Part shown: positions 8,142 to 16,444 of the stretch, one piece after another
Numbering within the stretch: the first letter of the stretch is position 1
How the letters are laid out: every line of letters begins with the position of its first letter
Source: JBBECE01 sp040881985
GTDB taxonomy: Bacteria > Pseudomonadota > Alphaproteobacteria > Rhizobiales > Devosiaceae
NCBI GenBank assembly: GCA_040881985.1
Contig: JBBECE010000034.1
Location: forward strand, 1 to 64,000
Reading direction: 5' to 3'
Length of the DNA stretch: 64,000 nucleotides
Translations under genes and position numbers: made by a program
Notes under the pieces: generated by a model
Seen by the model: only the letters and a program-made list of their open reading frames with translations
The model's database searches: none
What the model was told of the DNA's origin: nothing

Positions 8142-10041
8142 GTTTGCTGCGGTACCCTTCACCGAAGTTGCGCTCGAGGGCGAATTCTGGCGCGAGCGTC
8201 TGGAGACCGTCCTCGCCCGCACGATTCCGAGTCAATATGAGCAACTTGTCAAAAACCACATGATCGAGTCGCTGGAAGTCAAACAGCCTCCTCCCCCGCT
8301 GACGATTCCGCGCGGCAAGCACAATTTCACCACGCAAATTTTCTGGGATTCCGACATCGGCAAATGGATCGAGGCGGCGAGTTATGCGCTGGCGCACCGC
8401 CGCGATGAAAAAATCGAGGCCCAGATCGACGAGATCGTCAACTTGCTGGCCCGGGCGCAACTGCCTGACGGGTATCTCAACTGCTGGTATATCGGCCGCG
8501 AGCCGCAGAATCGATGGAGCAATCTCCGGGACAATCACGAACTCTATAACTCCGGGCACTTGCTGGAAGGCGCTATCGCCTACTTCCGGGCCACCGGTCG
8601 GCGCAAGATGCTCGACGTGATGGAGCGATACCTGGACCTCATCGCCAGTGTGTTTGGCACGGGCAAAGGCAAGAAGCACGGCTATCCCGGTCATCAGGAA
8701 CTCGAGTTGGCGCTCGTCAAGCTCTTCCATCTGACCGGCGACCGGCGCCGGCTCGATCTTGCCGCCTATTTCATTAATGAACGCGGCCGCCAGTCGCCGC
8801 ACTATTACGACGTGGAGGCGCGGGCGCGGGGCGACGATCCGGCCCGCTATTGGGCGGGTACCTATGAATACAACCAGTCGCACAAGCCGGTGCGCGAGCA
8901 GACCAAGGTCGTCGGCCACGCGGTGCGCGCCATGTACATGTACACGGCGATGGCCGATCTGGCTCTCGATCTCGACGATGCGGGATTGAAACGCGCCTGC
9001 GAGACATTGTGGGCGGATGCCACGGGTACCCGCATGTATGTGACCGCGGGCTTTGGACCGTCGGCGCGGAATGAGGGCTTCACCGCCGATTACGACCTGC
9101 CCAACGACACCGCCTATGCCGAAACCTGCGCGTCCGTGGCGATGATTTTCTGGGCGCAGCGCATGTTGCATCTCGACCTTGACGGCAAGTATGCCGACAT
9201 TCTCGAGCGGGCCCTCTACAACGGCGCGCTCAGCGGACTGAGCCAGGACGGAACACGCTACTTCTACGAGAACAAGCTCGAGAGCGACGGCAGCCACCGG
9301 CGCTGGGAATGGCATCCTTGTCCGTGCTGCACGATGAACGCCTCGCGTCTGATCGCGTCGGTCGCGGGATATTTCTACTCAACGAGCGGGGACGCGCTGG
9401 CAGTGCATCTTTACGGCGGGGCATCGGCCAAAGTCAAAATCGGGCGCACGGCCGTCGCGATCACCGAGAAGAGCGACTATCCGTGGTCCGGACAAATTGC
9501 GATTGCGATTAACCCCGAGGAGGCGGCGGAATTTGACGCGCTATTCAGGATTCCGGACTGGGCCAAGGACGCGCGCGCTAAGGTCAACGGTGAGCCAATC
9601 AATGTCGTGACGAACACCCAACACGGTTATCTCAAAGTCCGGCGCCGCTGGACGAAGGGCGATTTGGTCGATCTCTACCTGCCGATGCCGGCGGAGAGGC
9701 TCTTCGCGCACCCGGCGATCAAGGCGGATGTGGGACGCGTGGCGCTGAGGCGCGGGCCGCTGATCTATTGTTTCGAGCAGGCCGACAATCCGGGCATTGA
9801 TCTGACGCTCGCGCGTTTGCCGCGGGAAGAAGCGATAGCCGTCGGAGCGCGTGAGGATCTGTTCGGCGGTGCGGTAGCCCTCGCGACCAATGGCAAGTTA
9901 CTTGATGCGGGCAGCTGGGGTGGCGGGCTCTATCGCGACGGCCCACCCCCGTCGCTGGATACAACCCTTACCGCGGTGCCGTATTTCCTGTGGGCCAATC
10001 GGGAGCCCGGGGCCATGCGCGTATGGGTTCCCGAGACCTGA
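8134..10041 (+). CDS. Glycoside hydrolase family 127 (beta-L-arabinofuranosidase-like)
   Basis: A 635-residue member of the former DUF1680 family. Its start FAAVPFTEVALEGEFWRERL, the GYLNCWYIGREPQNRW and NDTAYAETCASVAMIFWAQR segments, and above all the CPCC motif at about 396-399 (WHPCPCCTMN) match GH127, whose founding enzyme releases L-arabinose from beta-L-arabinofuranosides using a cysteine nucleophile. I see no signal peptide, so it should act on imported sugar in the cytoplasm. ATG at 8134 overlaps the last codons of the LacI gene (8 bases); an earlier in-frame ATG at 8092 would add 14 residues lying before the conserved family start. Activity on a related furanoside is possible. Confidence 0.85.
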   Translation: MREFAAVPFTEVALEGEFWRERLETVLARTIPSQYEQLVKNHMIESLEVKQPPPPLTIPRGKHNFTTQIFWDSDIGKWIEAASYALAHRRDEKIEAQIDEIVNLLARAQLPDGYLNCWYIGREPQNRWSNLRDNHELYNSGHLLEGAIAYFRATGRRKMLDVMERYLDLIASVFGTGKGKKHGYPGHQELELALVKLFHLTGDRRRLDLAAYFINERGRQSPHYYDVEARARGDDPARYWAGTYEYNQSHKPVREQTKVVGHAVRAMYMYTAMADLALDLDDAGLKRACETLWADATGTRMYVTAGFGPSARNEGFTADYDLPNDTAYAETCASVAMIFWAQRMLHLDLDGKYADILERALYNGALSGLSQDGTRYFYENKLESDGSHRRWEWHPCPCCTMNASRLIASVAGYFYSTSGDALAVHLYGGASAKVKIGRTAVAITEKSDYPWSGQIAIAINPEEAAEFDALFRIPDWAKDARAKVNGEPINVVTNTQHGYLKVRRRWTKGDLVDLYLPMPAERLFAHPAIKADVGRVALRRGPLIYCFEQADNPGIDLTLARLPREEAIAVGAREDLFGGAVALATNGKLLDAGSWGGGLYRDGPPPSLDTTLTAVPYFLWANREPGAMRVWVPET

Positions 10042-10074
10042 CGGGCGCAAGTCGTCGGGGGGAGAATCAATCGA

Positions 10075-11178
10075 TTGAGCGATGAGGCTGAACCGATGAA
10101 ACATGTCGAACTAAAAAACGTCACCAAGCGTTTTGGCGCCGTGGAGGCGATCGCTAATCTTGATCTGGTGGTGGAAAGGGGGGAGTTCTGCGCCCTGCTC
10201 GGACCTTCGGGATGCGGCAAGTCAACGCTGCTGCGGGTGATCGCGGGTCTCGAAGCGGCCACCCAAGGTCAGGTACTCATCGACGGTACCGACGTCACCA
10301 ATGTGCCGCCGGCAAAACGCAAGATCGCCATGGTGTTCCAGTCCTACGCGCTCTATCCCCACATGAGCGTGCGGCAGAATATAAGCTTCAGTCTCGACAT
10401 CGCCCATGCGCCGAGGGAAAAAATCCTGCAGAAAGTGTCCGAGGTCGCCCGGATGTTGCAGCTCGAGGAACTGCTCGACCGACGCCCGGCGCAGTTGTCC
10501 GGTGGCCAGCGTCAGCGGGTAGCAATCGGGCGGGCACTGGTGCGCGAGCCGGAAGTCTTTCTGTTCGACGAGCCGCTGAGCAATCTCGACGCAAAACTGA
10601 GGGTGCAGATGCGGATCGAGCTCGCTAACCTTCATCAGGAACTTAAGTCGACGATGATTTATGTGACACACGATCAGATCGAAGCCATGACGCTCGCCGA
10701 CAAGATCGTGGTCCTCGACAATGCCCGGATTTCGCAGATCGGAACGCCGCTCGAGCTCTACAGCCACCCGGCGAACCGGTTTGTGGCTTCCTTCATCGGA
10801 ACGCCGGCGATGAATTTCCTCGCCGCGGACCTACAAGAGGCGTCGGGCCTGGAAGCGAGGCTCGCTCTGGGCGGGGCGGGAACGATTTCGGTCCACACTA
10901 AAAGCAGCCTCAGTCCGCAGGGCAGGGAGCTGGAGGTCGGCATCCGTCCCGAGCATATCGAATTCAGCTCGCCGGATGACCCGCGCAACAACCTTACCGG
11001 CAGGGTGCGCATCGTCGAACGGCTGGGCAACGCGACCATCGTTTACGTCGATACGGGCGCTGGAACAATCGTGGTCGAGGACGAAGGCGCGGCCGTGGTG
11101 ATGCCGGGCGACAATGTCGGGATGATTTTCGACCCGGCGCGAGCGCACGTGTTCTCGTCGGATGCGCGCGCGCTCTAG
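10075..11178 (+). CDS. Sugar ABC transporter ATP-binding protein (UgpC/MalK type)
   Basis: A 367-residue ATPase. Walker A is GPSGCGKST, the signature is LSGGQRQR, and Walker B is VFLFDEPLSNLD; ALYPHMSVRQNI is the Q-loop neighbourhood. A C-terminal TOBE/MOP regulatory domain follows (VGIRPEHIEF), as in MalK/UgpC. A TTG at 10075 has GGGGGAGA ten bases upstream; an ATG at 10096 (MKHVELKNVTKRFG) is an equally reasonable start and fits the family better. It powers the two permeases at 5-7 kb and closes the operon; the copied-DNA scar begins 16 bases after its stop. Confidence 0.9.
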   Translation: MSDEAEPMKHVELKNVTKRFGAVEAIANLDLVVERGEFCALLGPSGCGKSTLLRVIAGLEAATQGQVLIDGTDVTNVPPAKRKIAMVFQSYALYPHMSVRQNISFSLDIAHAPREKILQKVSEVARMLQLEELLDRRPAQLSGGQRQRVAIGRALVREPEVFLFDEPLSNLDAKLRVQMRIELANLHQELKSTMIYVTHDQIEAMTLADKIVVLDNARISQIGTPLELYSHPANRFVASFIGTPAMNFLAADLQEASGLEARLALGGAGTISVHTKSSLSPQGRELEVGIRPEHIEFSSPDDPRNNLTGRVRIVERLGNATIVYVDTGAGTIVVEDEGAAVVMPGDNVGMIFDPARAHVFSSDARAL

Positions 11179-11194
11179 CGTTTGAGTGCCTAGC

Positions 11195-11232
11195 CTAGAG
11201 ACCGGCGAGCGCCGCGTCGGGCGAGCGCAGGG
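11195..11232 (-). repeat. Displaced copy of the cyclase gene 3' end (direct repeat of 16445-16482)
   Basis: 36 of 38 bases equal the last 38 bases of the cyclase gene, in the same orientation. Read on the minus strand it still spells LRSPDAALAGL-stop against LRPLDAALAGL-stop in the intact gene. It sits 5.25 kb away, on the other side of the TRAP/amidase block. Confidence 0.85.
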
Positions 11233-11343
11233 ATGCGGCGATCACCGGTCTTGCCACTCTCGAGCTGCGCAATCGCCTCGCTTCCGGGGCGTTGCGCGCC
11301 GCGGAGGTGGCTGATGCCTTCATCTCAAGGGTGGAGGCGCGCG
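11227..11343 (+). repeat. Inverted copy of the amidase 5' coding region
   Basis: Aligned by hand against the reverse complement of 12824-12940, 113 of 117 bases match. The plus strand reads DAAITGLATLELRNRLASGA then LRAAEVADAFISRVEAR, identical in protein to residues about 11-47 of the amidase. No start codon in a useful context and no continuation into the rest of an amidase exist, so it is a gene fragment. It overlaps the cyclase 3'-end copy by the six bases GCAGGG. Confidence 0.9.
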
Positions 11344-11414
11344 GAGAAATCATGCGCCTGTTCGGTGCGCTCAACCATGTCGCTCATGCGCGGACCGCTT
11401 CGAGCGGGAGCGAG

Positions 11415-11588
11415 CTACCGGCCGGAGTTGCGGTTGCGGAACGCGGCGCGCCAGAAATCGTAGGCGCAGGCGGCGACCGCGATCGATACCACGACGATCA
11501 AGGCCGGATCCGGCACGCGCCAGACGATGATGCCGAGAAAACCGACAAGCACGAGTAAGGCCAACGGCGCGAGAATCTTGTCGAGCAT
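11415..11588 (-). CDS. Small membrane protein of unknown function
   Basis: A 57-residue ORF found by reading the minus strand: it starts MLDKILAPLALLVLVGFLGI, continues through VPDPALIVVVSIAVAACAYD and ends FWRAAFRNRNSGR. Two hydrophobic segments (about 5-22 and 28-43) separated by a short WRVPDP turn suggest a hairpin membrane protein with a basic tail. An AGGGAG ribosome site lies 11 bases before the ATG and overlaps the end of the amidase gene, whose stop is only 6 bases upstream, so it is the last gene of the TRAP/amidase operon. I do not recognise the family; a role with the transporter or amidase is only suggested by position. Confidence 0.62.
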   Translation of the reverse strand: MLDKILAPLALLVLVGFLGIIVWRVPDPALIVVVSIAVAACAYDFWRAAFRNRNSGR

Positions 11589-11594
11589 GGTGTC

Positions 11595-12965
11595 TCAGTC
11601 TCCCTGCGGGCCTGTCAGGCGCCCAGCCAGCCAGCGCGCGGTGCGCAGCAGTTTGCCGTCGCCAAGTCTCGGGCCAACGATCTGGACGCCCATCGGCAGA
11701 CCATTGCCGGCTAGCAGCAATGGTAGCGTGATTGCGGGCAGGCCGCAAAAGCTCCACAGCGAATTGAAGATCGGGCTCCCGGTCGAGGCGAGGCCCTCGG
11801 GCGCGGGGCCCGGCGCGGCTGGGGTCAGGATCGCGTCGAAGCGGAAAAAGATTTCTTCCAGAGCCGGGGCCAGGATCCTCGGCCAGTCGAGCGCCGATAG
11901 GTAGTCGCGCGCGGGGATCGCGTTGCCTGCGTCGATCGCCTTGAGCGTCTGTGCGCCGAGCCGGTCGCGGCCACGTTCGGCGTAGTGGAAATAGTTGCGG
12001 GCCAGTTCGGCGAGGTGCACGCGGTCCTTGGCCGCCAGCGCTTCGGCGAAGGCGCCGGGCAGGGCCACTTCCTCGCATTGGGCGTCGAGCTCGACGACGA
12101 TCTCGTCGAAAGCGAGTTGGGTTTCCGCGTCCGCCTTGTCCCAGCCCGGCTGCCGCACAAAGGCAAAGGCGGGGATGACCGGCGGCTCGGACAGCGCGAT
12201 CTCGAGAAGGCGCGGCGGGGGATCGAGGGAAGTGGCGGGGTCGGCGTTGTCGAAACCGCAAAGCGCCTCCGCGATCAGCGCCGCGCCCTCGACTTCATTG
12301 GCGAAGACGCCGACCGTGTCGAGGCTCGGCGACTGCCGCAATATGCCGGTGCGCGGGATCATGCCGAAGCTCGGCTTGAAGCCGACAATGCCGCAATAGG
12401 CGGCGGGGCGAATGACCGAGCCCGCGGCCTGCGTGCCGATGGCGAGCGGCACCATGCCGGCGGCGACGGCGGCGGCCGATCCCGCGGACGAGCCGCCCGG
12501 GCTATGCGCCGGATTGACGGGATTGCGGGTTTTGGCGGGGTGCAGAAAGGCGAGTTCGGTCGTCGCCGTCTTGCCCATGACGATGGCGCCCGCCCGTTTG
12601 AGGCGCGTGACGATCCAGGCGTCCTTGCCAGGCACACGTCCCGCGTCGAGCGCGGCTCCGTTTTCGGTCGGGATCTTCGCCGTGTCGATGATGTCCTTGA
12701 GCCCGACCGGCAGGCCGTGCAGCGCCCCGAGGCTGCGGCCGGAGGCTCGGTAGCGGTCCAGTTCGGCGGCCTGCTGGCGGACGAAACCGGCGTCGAACCA
12801 GGCCCAGGCGCCAATCTCCTTCTCGCGCGCCTCCACCCGCGAGATGAAGGCATCAGCCACCTCCGCGGCGCGCAACGCCCCGGAAGCGAGGCGATTGCGC
12901 AGCTCGAGCGTGGCAAGGCCGGTGATCGCCGCATCCCTGCCGGCCGGCCGGGCGGCTTTAGCCAT
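11595..12965 (-). CDS. Amidase signature family enzyme
   Basis: A 456-residue amidase. The serine-rich signature is clear: GLKDIIDTAKIPTENGA contains the catalytic lysine region, and HSPGGSSAGSAAAVAAGMVP the cis-serine/serine nucleophile region of the Ser-cisSer-Lys triad; GTQAAGSVIRPAAYCGIVGF follows. Such enzymes hydrolyse amides (or ureido and related bonds) to acid and ammonia in the cytoplasm. The ATG overlaps the end of the TRAP large-subunit gene by 8 bases, so the two are translationally coupled and the amidase substrate is probably what the TRAP system imports. A 117-bp part of its 5' end is duplicated in inverse orientation at 11227-11343. Confidence 0.88.
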   Translation of the reverse strand: MAKAARPAGRDAAITGLATLELRNRLASGALRAAEVADAFISRVEAREKEIGAWAWFDAGFVRQQAAELDRYRASGRSLGALHGLPVGLKDIIDTAKIPTENGAALDAGRVPGKDAWIVTRLKRAGAIVMGKTATTELAFLHPAKTRNPVNPAHSPGGSSAGSAAAVAAGMVPLAIGTQAAGSVIRPAAYCGIVGFKPSFGMIPRTGILRQSPSLDTVGVFANEVEGAALIAEALCGFDNADPATSLDPPPRLLEIALSEPPVIPAFAFVRQPGWDKADAETQLAFDEIVVELDAQCEEVALPGAFAEALAAKDRVHLAELARNYFHYAERGRDRLGAQTLKAIDAGNAIPARDYLSALDWPRILAPALEEIFFRFDAILTPAAPGPAPEGLASTGSPIFNSLWSFCGLPAITLPLLLAGNGLPMGVQIVGPRLGDGKLLRTARWLAGRLTGPQGD

Positions 12966-14370
12966 AGAGCGACCGCGGCAGCCAGTAGACGATATCCGGA
13001 AACAGATAGACGAGGATCATCGCGAGAATGACGAGGAACACATAAGGAGTCAGCCCCCTGAAGATCGACACCAGCGAAAGGCTCGGGGCAATCCCCTTCA
13101 GATAATAGGCCGACATCGCCATCGGCGGCGTCAGGAACGCCGTTTGCAGATTGAGCGCGACCAGAATTCCGAAGAATAGCGGATCGACGCCGAAATGCGG
13201 CAAGAGCGGCAGGAAAATCGGGATGAAGATTATGATGATCTCGGTCCATTCCAGCGGCCAGCCCAGAATGAAGATGATCAGCTGCGCGACGATCAGGAAG
13301 GTCAGCGGGCTCATGTCGAGGCTGGTGACAAATTCCGAGATGAGCTGCTGCCCGCCCATATAGGCGAAGACGGAAGCGAAGGTCGCCGAGCCGACGAAGA
13401 GGAAGCACACCATCGCCGTGGTACGCGCGGTGAGATAGACCGATTCCCTGAGTCGTTGCCAGGTCAGCCCGCGATAGACCAAAGCCAGCACCAATCCGCC
13501 GAGCGCGCCGATCGCCGCCGCCTCGGTCGGCGTCGCGAACCCGAAAAGGATCGCGCCAAGCACGGACAGGATCAGCAGCGCCAGCGGCACGAAGGAGGTC
13601 AGCAGCATCCAGGCGAGCTTGAGGATCGGCACGTCGGGCACGTCTTCGGGCCGGGGGCGGGGCGCGACGCTTGGCTGCAGGATCGCGCGTCCGACGATGT
13701 AGAGCGTGTAGAGCCCGGCCAGCATCAAACCCGGCAGCATCGCGCCGGCGTAGAGGCGCACGCTGGAGATGCCGGACGAGGCGGCGTAAACGATGAGCAG
13801 AATCGAGGGCGGTATGAGAATGCCGAGCGTACCGCCGGCGCAAATGATGCCGGAAGCGAATCCCGGATGGTAGCGGGCGCGGAGCATCGCCGGCAACGCC
13901 AGCAGTCCCATCAGCGTCACCACCGCGCCGACAATTCCCGAAGCGGTGGCGAACAGCGTGCAGGTCAGCATCGCGGCAAGCCCAAGCGAGCCGGGGATTC
14001 GCTTGGTCGCGAGCGAGAGCGTCGTGAACAGCCGGCTCACCACATTGGCGCGCTCGACGACATAGCCCATGAAAAGGAACAGCGGGATCGCCGTCAAAAC
14101 GTCATTGGAGATGACGGTGTAGGTCTGGTTGACGAAGAGATCGAAGACGCGGTTGTTCAACAGCCCTTCGATCCAGTACTGCGCCAGCGTCAGCGCGTCG
14201 GCGCCGTCCTCGGCCGCCCGATTGTAGACGCGCCACATCCGGTCGGGTTCCCAATAGGCGTAGTATCCGAAGGCGATGCCCATCGCCATGAGCGTGAAGG
14301 CGATGGGGAAGCCGAGGAAGATCGCGCCGAGGAACATGAAAAGCATGGTGAGCGCGACATAGGCCTGCAT
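12958..14370 (-). CDS. dctM: TRAP transporter large permease subunit (DctM)
   Basis: A 470-residue, very hydrophobic protein with about a dozen membrane segments. GFPIAFTLMAMGIAFGYY, the AGGTLGILIPPSI loop and FGFATPTEAAAIGALG are diagnostic of the DctM/IT-superfamily subunit that carries out Na+-driven solute transport. The NRVFDLFVNQTYTVISNDVL segment after the second helix is a variant seen in members for carboxylates and related acids. The gene overlaps the small-subunit gene by 3 bases (ATGA junction) and the amidase gene by 8 bases. Confidence 0.92.
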   Translation of the reverse strand: MQAYVALTMLFMFLGAIFLGFPIAFTLMAMGIAFGYYAYWEPDRMWRVYNRAAEDGADALTLAQYWIEGLLNNRVFDLFVNQTYTVISNDVLTAIPLFLFMGYVVERANVVSRLFTTLSLATKRIPGSLGLAAMLTCTLFATASGIVGAVVTLMGLLALPAMLRARYHPGFASGIICAGGTLGILIPPSILLIVYAASSGISSVRLYAGAMLPGLMLAGLYTLYIVGRAILQPSVAPRPRPEDVPDVPILKLAWMLLTSFVPLALLILSVLGAILFGFATPTEAAAIGALGGLVLALVYRGLTWQRLRESVYLTARTTAMVCFLFVGSATFASVFAYMGGQQLISEFVTSLDMSPLTFLIVAQLIIFILGWPLEWTEIIIIFIPIFLPLLPHFGVDPLFFGILVALNLQTAFLTPPMAMSAYYLKGIAPSLSLVSIFRGLTPYVFLVILAMILVYLFPDIVYWLPRSLYG

Positions 14371-14987
14371 CAGGGGCGCTCCTCGGGCTTCGGATCCTGC
14401 CCGGGGGCGACGACGGGGATATGTCCGGATTGCACTTCGCGGATCAGCGCGACGTCGAGTTCCTCGACATCGGCGTCGCGTGCCGGCCAGGCCCCGGTGC
14501 GAATGCAGATGATGCAGCGCATGACTTCGGCGATGCCCTGGATGAACAGCAGCAGGCTGGCGGCGGCGATCACCATCTTGAAACCGTAGACCGGAACTCC
14601 CGCCGGGCTGTTGATCGAGACTTCACCCTGGGCCCAGGAGCGGGAGGCGTATTTCCAGCCGATGAAGATGAGGGCGAGAATGCCCGGAAAGAAAAACAGG
14701 AAATACAGCACCAGCTCGACGCGGGCCTGCGTGCGCGGCGACCAGAGCCGATAAATAAAGTCGCCCCTGACATGGCCGTTGCGGGCGAGCGCATAGGCGC
14801 CCCCCATCATGAACAGCGTGCCATAGGTGATGTAGGAGACATCGAACGACCAGCTGGTCGGGTCTCTGAGGAAATATCTCACAAAGACCTCGAAACTCGT
14901 GCCGAAGGTCATAACGAGGATGAGCCAAGCGAAGGCCCTGCCGAACCATTCGGACGTGCGGTCAGCGAATAGGATGTAACGCTGCAT
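14370..14987 (-). CDS. dctQ: TRAP transporter small permease subunit (DctQ)
   Basis: A 205-residue membrane protein with four predicted helices; the opening SEWFGRAFAWLILVMTFGTS, FEVFVRYFLRDPTSWSFDVS and NGHVRGDFIYRLWS match the DctQ family. It couples the binding protein to the large subunit. The C-terminal tail of about 40 residues is hydrophilic and acidic, longer than the family minimum. It is translationally coupled to dctM and separated from the binding-protein gene by 81 bases. Confidence 0.9.
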   Translation of the reverse strand: MQRYILFADRTSEWFGRAFAWLILVMTFGTSFEVFVRYFLRDPTSWSFDVSYITYGTLFMMGGAYALARNGHVRGDFIYRLWSPRTQARVELVLYFLFFFPGILALIFIGWKYASRSWAQGEVSINSPAGVPVYGFKMVIAAASLLLFIQGIAEVMRCIICIRTGAWPARDADVEELDVALIREVQSGHIPVVAPGQDPKPEERP

Positions 14988-15068
14988 GGGGCGAGGCTAT
15001 CCGCTTGCGAGCGGCCCGGCGAGCCCCTCGGGGCCCGCTGGTTCGGTGGTACACGGAATTTGGATGAA

Positions 15069-16214
15069 TCAGGACTGTAGCGCCAGCCTGCCGGGGAAGT
15101 AGTGTTCATAGGCGAGCGTATAGTCGGGTGAGTTCATCAGCTCGTAATAGGTCACCCGCTCGACCCAGGCGCGCTGGCTGTCGAGAACCCGCTTGATGTA
15201 CTCGTCTTGCTCGAGTTCGAGAATCAATTGGTCCCAAGCGTCGATTTCAGCCGAGAGAATCTCCTGGGACGTGCGGTGAACCGTCACGCCCAGATCGTTC
15301 TTCAGAGTTTGCAGGTCGCGCGAATAGTCGTCGAGCGAGGAATAGGTCACCGTGGTCCCCGCCGCGTCGACCGAGCGGGTGAGGATCGCCTTGATGTCGT
15401 CGTCCAGCGCGTCGAAGAAATCCCGGTTGAACAGGAATTCGAAGCATTCGCTCGCCTGGTGGTAGGACGACAAATAGTAGTGCTTGGCAACGTCGGCCGA
15501 ACCGAAACGCATATCGGACGATGGGTTGTTGAACTCGTAAGCGTCGATGACGCCGCGTTCCATCGCGGGGACGATTTCGCCACCCGGCAGCTGTGCCACG
15601 CTCATCCCCAACTTCTGGAAGAGATCAGCGGCCAGGCCGACGGTGCGGTACCGGAAGCCCTGCAGCTCGGCGACGGTCGAGACCGGATTTTTGAACCAGC
15701 CGAACGGCTGGGCGGGCATCGAGAACGAGTAGCGGCCATAGACGTTGAGCCCGAGAATTTCCTGGGTCAACTCGTTCCAGAGTTCCTGGCCGCCGCCACG
15801 ATAGAACCAGCCGAGCATGGTGGTGCCGCTGCCGCCGAACACCGGGCCGGTGCCGAACAGCGAGGCGCCCTTATGCTTGCCGTACCAGTAGGCGGCAACC
15901 GTGTGGGCCATGTCGATGACGCCGTCGCTGACGCCATCCATGACCTGGAAGGCGCCAACGACCGCGCCGGCCGGCAGGAGATCGATGCTGATGCGCCCGC
16001 CCGACATGGACTCGACGTGGGCGATGTAATCGCGAGCGTAGTCCATCCAGATGTCGGACGCGGGCCACGAAGACTGCATGCGCACGACGATCGGGCTCTG
16101 GGCGAGAATGGCGGGTGCGGCGAGCGTGCCGGCAGCGGCCGCGCCGGCAACGGCGGCTCCCCCGGTCAGGAATATGCGCCGCGAAAGCGGTTTCTTGTCA
16201 ACGGTATGGGTCAT
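15069..16214 (-). CDS. dctP: TRAP transporter substrate-binding protein (DctP/TakP-like)
   Basis: A 381-residue periplasmic protein. The N-terminus contains a twin-arginine-like signal, SRRIFLTGGAAVAGAAAAG, ending near APAILAQ, so export may go through Tat. The mature part (VVRMQSSWPASDIW, GVIDMAHTVAAYWYGKHKG, GVIDAYEFNNPSSDMRFG) resembles the TakP/DctP7 subgroup that binds alpha-keto or other organic acids. ATG at 16214 follows a GGGAGGA site; 31 further in-frame upstream codons look non-coding. It is the first gene of the TRAP-amidase operon and is preceded by a perfect inverted repeat at 16341-16362. Confidence 0.88.
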   Translation of the reverse strand: MTHTVDKKPLSRRIFLTGGAAVAGAAAAGTLAAPAILAQSPIVVRMQSSWPASDIWMDYARDYIAHVESMSGGRISIDLLPAGAVVGAFQVMDGVSDGVIDMAHTVAAYWYGKHKGASLFGTGPVFGGSGTTMLGWFYRGGGQELWNELTQEILGLNVYGRYSFSMPAQPFGWFKNPVSTVAELQGFRYRTVGLAADLFQKLGMSVAQLPGGEIVPAMERGVIDAYEFNNPSSDMRFGSADVAKHYYLSSYHQASECFEFLFNRDFFDALDDDIKAILTRSVDAAGTTVTYSSLDDYSRDLQTLKNDLGVTVHRTSQEILSAEIDAWDQLILELEQDEYIKRVLDSQRAWVERVTYYELMNSPDYTLAYEHYFPGRLALQS

Positions 16215-16340
16215 GGCTTGTCCTCCCTCGTCGCTTCTCCAATACTCACGTTGAATCCGTGTGAGGTTGCGACAGGCAAGTGTAGACATCTTGCATCGGG
16301 CACGCAATCGCGCGGCGAAAAATAGGGAATGCTTCAGATT

Positions 16341-16362
16341 GTGAAATCCGGGGCGATTTCAC
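16341..16362. promoter_or_regulatory. Perfect inverted repeat upstream of the TRAP operon
   Basis: GTGAAATC-CGGGGC-GATTTCAC: two 8-base arms with a 6-base spacer, 127 bases before the dctP start codon. Size and symmetry fit a dimeric repressor or activator site. No regulator gene lies next to it, so the binding protein is unknown. Confidence 0.5.
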
Positions 16363-16444
16363 TTCAAACCGTGCGGCGCACCGCATCGGGCTTCGGCCGC
16401 CGCCGTCTCCAGAGGCAACACCTTCTTGTGCGCCGGCGCGGCGG

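Noticed and set aside
11233..11463. Plus-strand frame starting with amidase-like residues
   Set aside because: It is the inverted amidase fragment followed by unrelated sequence antisense to the 57-residue gene, not a working amidase.
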